Source: Phallusia fumigata (Eukaryota; Chordata; Ascidiacea; Phlebobranchia; Ascidiidae). From it: a DNA stretch of 20,230 bases. Location of the stretch: positions 4,282-24,511 of the forward strand of contig QXVZ01034530.1 of the NCBI GenBank assembly GCA_008931825.1. Reading direction: 5' to 3'. Shown in pieces: positions 18,301 to 20,230 of this stretch (positions are counted from its first letter, which is position 1; every line of letters begins with the position of its first letter). Made by a program: the position numbers and the translations under genes. A model generated the notes under the pieces. That model did not search any database and was not told the DNA's origin. It saw only the letters and a program-made list of their open reading frames with translations.

Positions 18301-20230
18301 ATGTTACAATTCAAACATTGGCACAAGTCGGTCCCGAGAAACAGTCAGAAGCTCAGAATATATTTGAGGTTACTGAGAAAGAACCACGACTTACAAAAAG
18401 CGTTAAACTGCTTAATACCACAGAAGGGGGTGAGATAGTTAACATGGCTGAAGTGGTAGGAGTTGGTCTGATTGATTTTAATGGAATGTTGGCAACAGAA
18501 CAAGACAACGGAAGTACAACAAGTGAAGACATTGAACACACGAATGTCGAGGTTGAGGATTTTTCACCAGTGCATGCGAAAGAAAAAAATTATAAACCTA
18601 ATCAGACTATACCAATCCAGCAAAACGATAAAAATATGGAAAAAAGTGATACGATTTGCACTAAATCTACCAGCGAAAGGCTTACTGCACCAACTGGATC
18701 TGCAAAACAACAAACATTGGTCGTTGAAACTCCATGTGAATCGCAAGTGTATAAGAATGAACCCCAAAGTCCTGCATATAAAGAATTCGGTGTCGGTGCA
18801 AACCATCTAACTGCAGCTTGTGACAGGAAATATTCAGAACCCATGGAAACGTTTGGTTTAACCAGCGCAGTGGAAGTGGTTGGGGTTGTTCTTGAAAATT
18901 TCGATGGGGTCACTATCACTGGACAAGAAAGCGGAAGAGAAGAAAGTACAGAAGTTCAGAGTCTAAATATCTTCTTGGATAATTTTACACAAGTAGAGGA
19001 GAGTTCACGATCCAACCCTGATCAAATCGCGCCGATCTTCAAACAACAAGATGAACAAACAACTTACGGCAGACTTACCTCTGAAACAAAACAGATCAAT
19101 ACTAAGCAAGTTACTAAAAACCACACTAAACCACAGTCGGATGTTGAAGACTTTCAAAGCACGGAATTAGATATACAGGCAACCGAACACTTTACAGACA
19201 GTAATGTAAACTCTCCGAAATGTTCTACAAAAACGTGTGAACTTTTTAAAACAGAAGAGGTGGTTAGAATTGGTCTGGTTGGCTTTGATGGAGTTCTCAC
19301 TATCGAACAGAAAAGCGCTAGTGCAAAAATAGAACATTGTAGCAACATAACCATCGAAATTGAGGATTTCATTTCCATGATTCCAGAAGGCGCTGTGATG
19401 GAAAATAATTTACGTGTTTTGAATGTTCGACAACGCGGGTCGATGGACGTTGGGTCAAATGACGAACACAACGCAACAGAATTACCAGGATGGGATGACG
19501 ATGCATCGGTGTTTCCTGTGTCGACAATTGCTACCCGTGTATTATTGTCCACGTTTGATGAACATGAAACCACCGATCCCAAAATAACAACGCTTTCCGA
19601 TCGCGTTTTGACAAAATCATTGCCCAGTGCAATTGTTTCTGAAGAGACGCCGCACAACAAAATTAATCTTAAGGAGCCATGTCATTCCGATATTATTACA
19701 AGTGATAAAATTAGACTCGGTAATGATGTGTTCGACACAGTACCTTTAAATCCTTCTGATGAGGTTTCCGATTTCGTGATACACGAACCAAGTGTTTTAA
19801 CAAACAAACTTGTGACCGAAAAGCAGGTTTCCTGTGTTTCATTTAACGAGGAAATCGACCAAATCAACATTACCGAAATTGACAAAGCCACTACTTTAAT
19901 GGTTGTCGATTCACGGGGGAATCGAAGAGCAGTTGCAACTGATGGGTTGCTTGATGTTATGTTCGTTGATTTTGTTAAAGACGCAAGTCGTATTGACGAT
20001 TTCATCACAGTTGGTAAAAACGAAAACCCACTGGCTACACCAGCCTTATCTGCAAATATCGCACATTCCAAATCAGGCAATTTGTCACTGCCTAAAGGGA
20101 GTATAGATAAATCGGCGATTTCCCAAAATTGTGGTGAGAAACTGGAGCTTTCTGAAAAAGATTTTGAGGCAATTCCTTCAGTACACGAGCCAAGGGTTTG
20201 CAATGAAAGTCGTGATTGTTTCGATGAAGG
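12301..20230 (+). CDS. Giant acidic repeat protein, uncharacterised, runs off the right edge
   Basis: The ATG at 12301 (A at -3, stop in frame at 12289) opens 272 codons up to the N at 13118. The frame then continues one phase later: from 13119 to 20230 every line translates without a stop, 2,370 more codons, with no end in the window. The N therefore most likely stands for a gap of 2 mod 3 bases. The product is rich in Asp, Glu, Ser, Thr and Asn. It starts with two hydrophobic stretches (about 5-27 and 33-52), followed by KRRRVPRK at 55-62, either a membrane-flanking or a nuclear-localisation-like cluster. From about 13800 it consists of repeats (types A and B, listed separately). No enzyme motif is visible and I do not recognise the family. 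The start is less certain than the body, because splicing near 12219-12460 could remove the hydrophobic part. Confidence 0.85.
13812..14591 (+). repeat. Protein-level super-unit 1: B, LLSTFDE, VPLN, HEPSV, A
   Basis: The order of landmarks is a type B core at 13812-13931 (VVGICIHNF, then TEQENG), LLSTFDE at 14163-14183, VPLN at 14406-14417, HEPSV at 14460-14474 and a divergent type A core from 14532 (TDMMEINQ, LTTVDE). The same landmarks recur in the same order at 19254-19976. HEPSV and the A core are 75 bases apart in both blocks. Confidence 0.75.
14838..17777 (+). repeat. Tandem array of eight type A modules, about 411-bp period
   Basis: Cores of 126 bases (42 codons) start at 14838, 15228, 15639, 16044, 16455, 16866 and 17652; a shortened one lies at 17283-17378. 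Spacing is about 370-417 bases, most often 411, so a full unit is about 137 residues. The core reads roughly E-x-C-Q-I-D-I-x-E-I-D-Q, then L-T-V-V-D-E-x-G-K-Q, then A-T-E-G-L-C-D-I-T-F-V-D-F. Weaker conservation outside the core includes NEP or SSTYE before it, and a motif like FNKPH or LNKPK about 60 residues after it. The pattern of alternating hydrophobic residues suggests three or four short beta strands. A Cys is usual at core position 3 and again in GLCD, though neither is fixed. No known domain is recognised. Confidence 0.85.
18199..18209 (+). other. tRNA B-box-like sequence inside the giant coding region
   Basis: GGTTCGAACCC matches the pol III B-box consensus (GGTTCGAANCC). The bases around it can form a T-arm-like hairpin, GTGGG with CCTGC including wobble pairs. 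No A box or acceptor stem is visible upstream, so it is not a tRNA gene. It may be a scrap of a tRNA-derived SINE caught in the coding region, or chance. Confidence 0.3.
18447..19379 (+). repeat. Three type B modules, about 390-420-bp period
   Basis: Cores lie at 18447-18572, 18870-18995 and 19254-19379. They read EVVGVGLIDFNG, EVVGVVLENFDG and EVVRIGLVGFDG, each followed by a TEQ/GQE/IEQ-like turn and, about 20 residues on, an acidic strand ending in D(N)F. Length and hydrophobic pattern align with the type A core (I-x-x-I-D, L-T, G, I-x-x-x-D-F), so type B is probably a diverged type A. The fourth relative is at 13812-13931. Confidence 0.7.
19254..19976 (+). repeat. Protein-level super-unit 2, partner of 13812-14591
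   Basis: A type B core (19254-19379) is followed by LLSTFDE at 19542-19562, VPLN at 19740-19751, HEPSV at 19782-19796 and a type A core at 19851-19976 (INITEIDKA, then LMVVDSRGN, then GLLDVMFVDF). The order matches super-unit 1. After this core the sequence reaches another HEP motif near 20181, so another module probably follows beyond the window. Confidence 0.75.

Noticed and set aside
14047-20203. Many minus-strand frames of 60-173 codons under the giant gene
   Set aside because: They are shadows: the + strand is open throughout and rich in GAA, GAT and AAC codons, which leave few stops on the other strand.

Overview
The window looks like animal nuclear DNA from a compact, AT-rich, very polymorphic genome. 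A solitary tunicate of the Ciona type is the best guess. The reasons are an intron-dense DUSP15/22 gene and an RRS1 gene with short introns, 3' splice-acceptor-like sequences just before start codons (as expected for spliced-leader trans-splicing), and what look like two haplotypes joined end to end at single N characters. The species call is inference.

Layout, all three genes on the + strand. (1) 203-2535: an eight-exon dual-specificity phosphatase, co-orthologous to vertebrate DUSP22/DUSP15. Its 227 residues place the catalytic Asp and Cys at 57 and 88, as in human DUSP22. (2) 4358-11002: a thirteen-exon RRS1 ribosome-biogenesis gene of 321 residues. (3) 12301 to the right edge: one very long coding region of at least about 2,640 codons, unbroken except for one N at 13118. 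It encodes an acidic protein that I do not recognise.

The third gene is the most unusual part. From the N to the right edge one frame stays open for 7,112 bases. It encodes a tandem array of about 137-residue repeats with a conserved core of about 42 residues (type A). A more divergent form (type B) lies on both sides of the array. A larger block, in the order B, LLSTFDE, VPLN, HEPSV, A, occurs near the start and again near the right edge, which points to block duplication. I can assign neither domain family nor function.

The non-coding DNA holds three short hAT-type DNA transposon derivatives with exact 8-bp target-site duplications: 1781-2077, 8435-8673, and 5269-5761 with a second partial copy at 6554-6905. 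It also holds two retroposon-like 3' tails (AATAAA followed by pentamer repeats) between genes 1 and 2. Three of the four single Ns (1095, 6553, 9938) are each flanked by a near-perfect direct repeat and probably mark allelic contigs joined in tandem. The fourth (13118) has no flanking repeat but changes the reading frame, so it probably stands for a small gap.

The genes show no sign of working together. The phosphatase is a signalling enzyme, RRS1 acts in the nucleolus, and the spacing between genes is too large for a tunicate operon.
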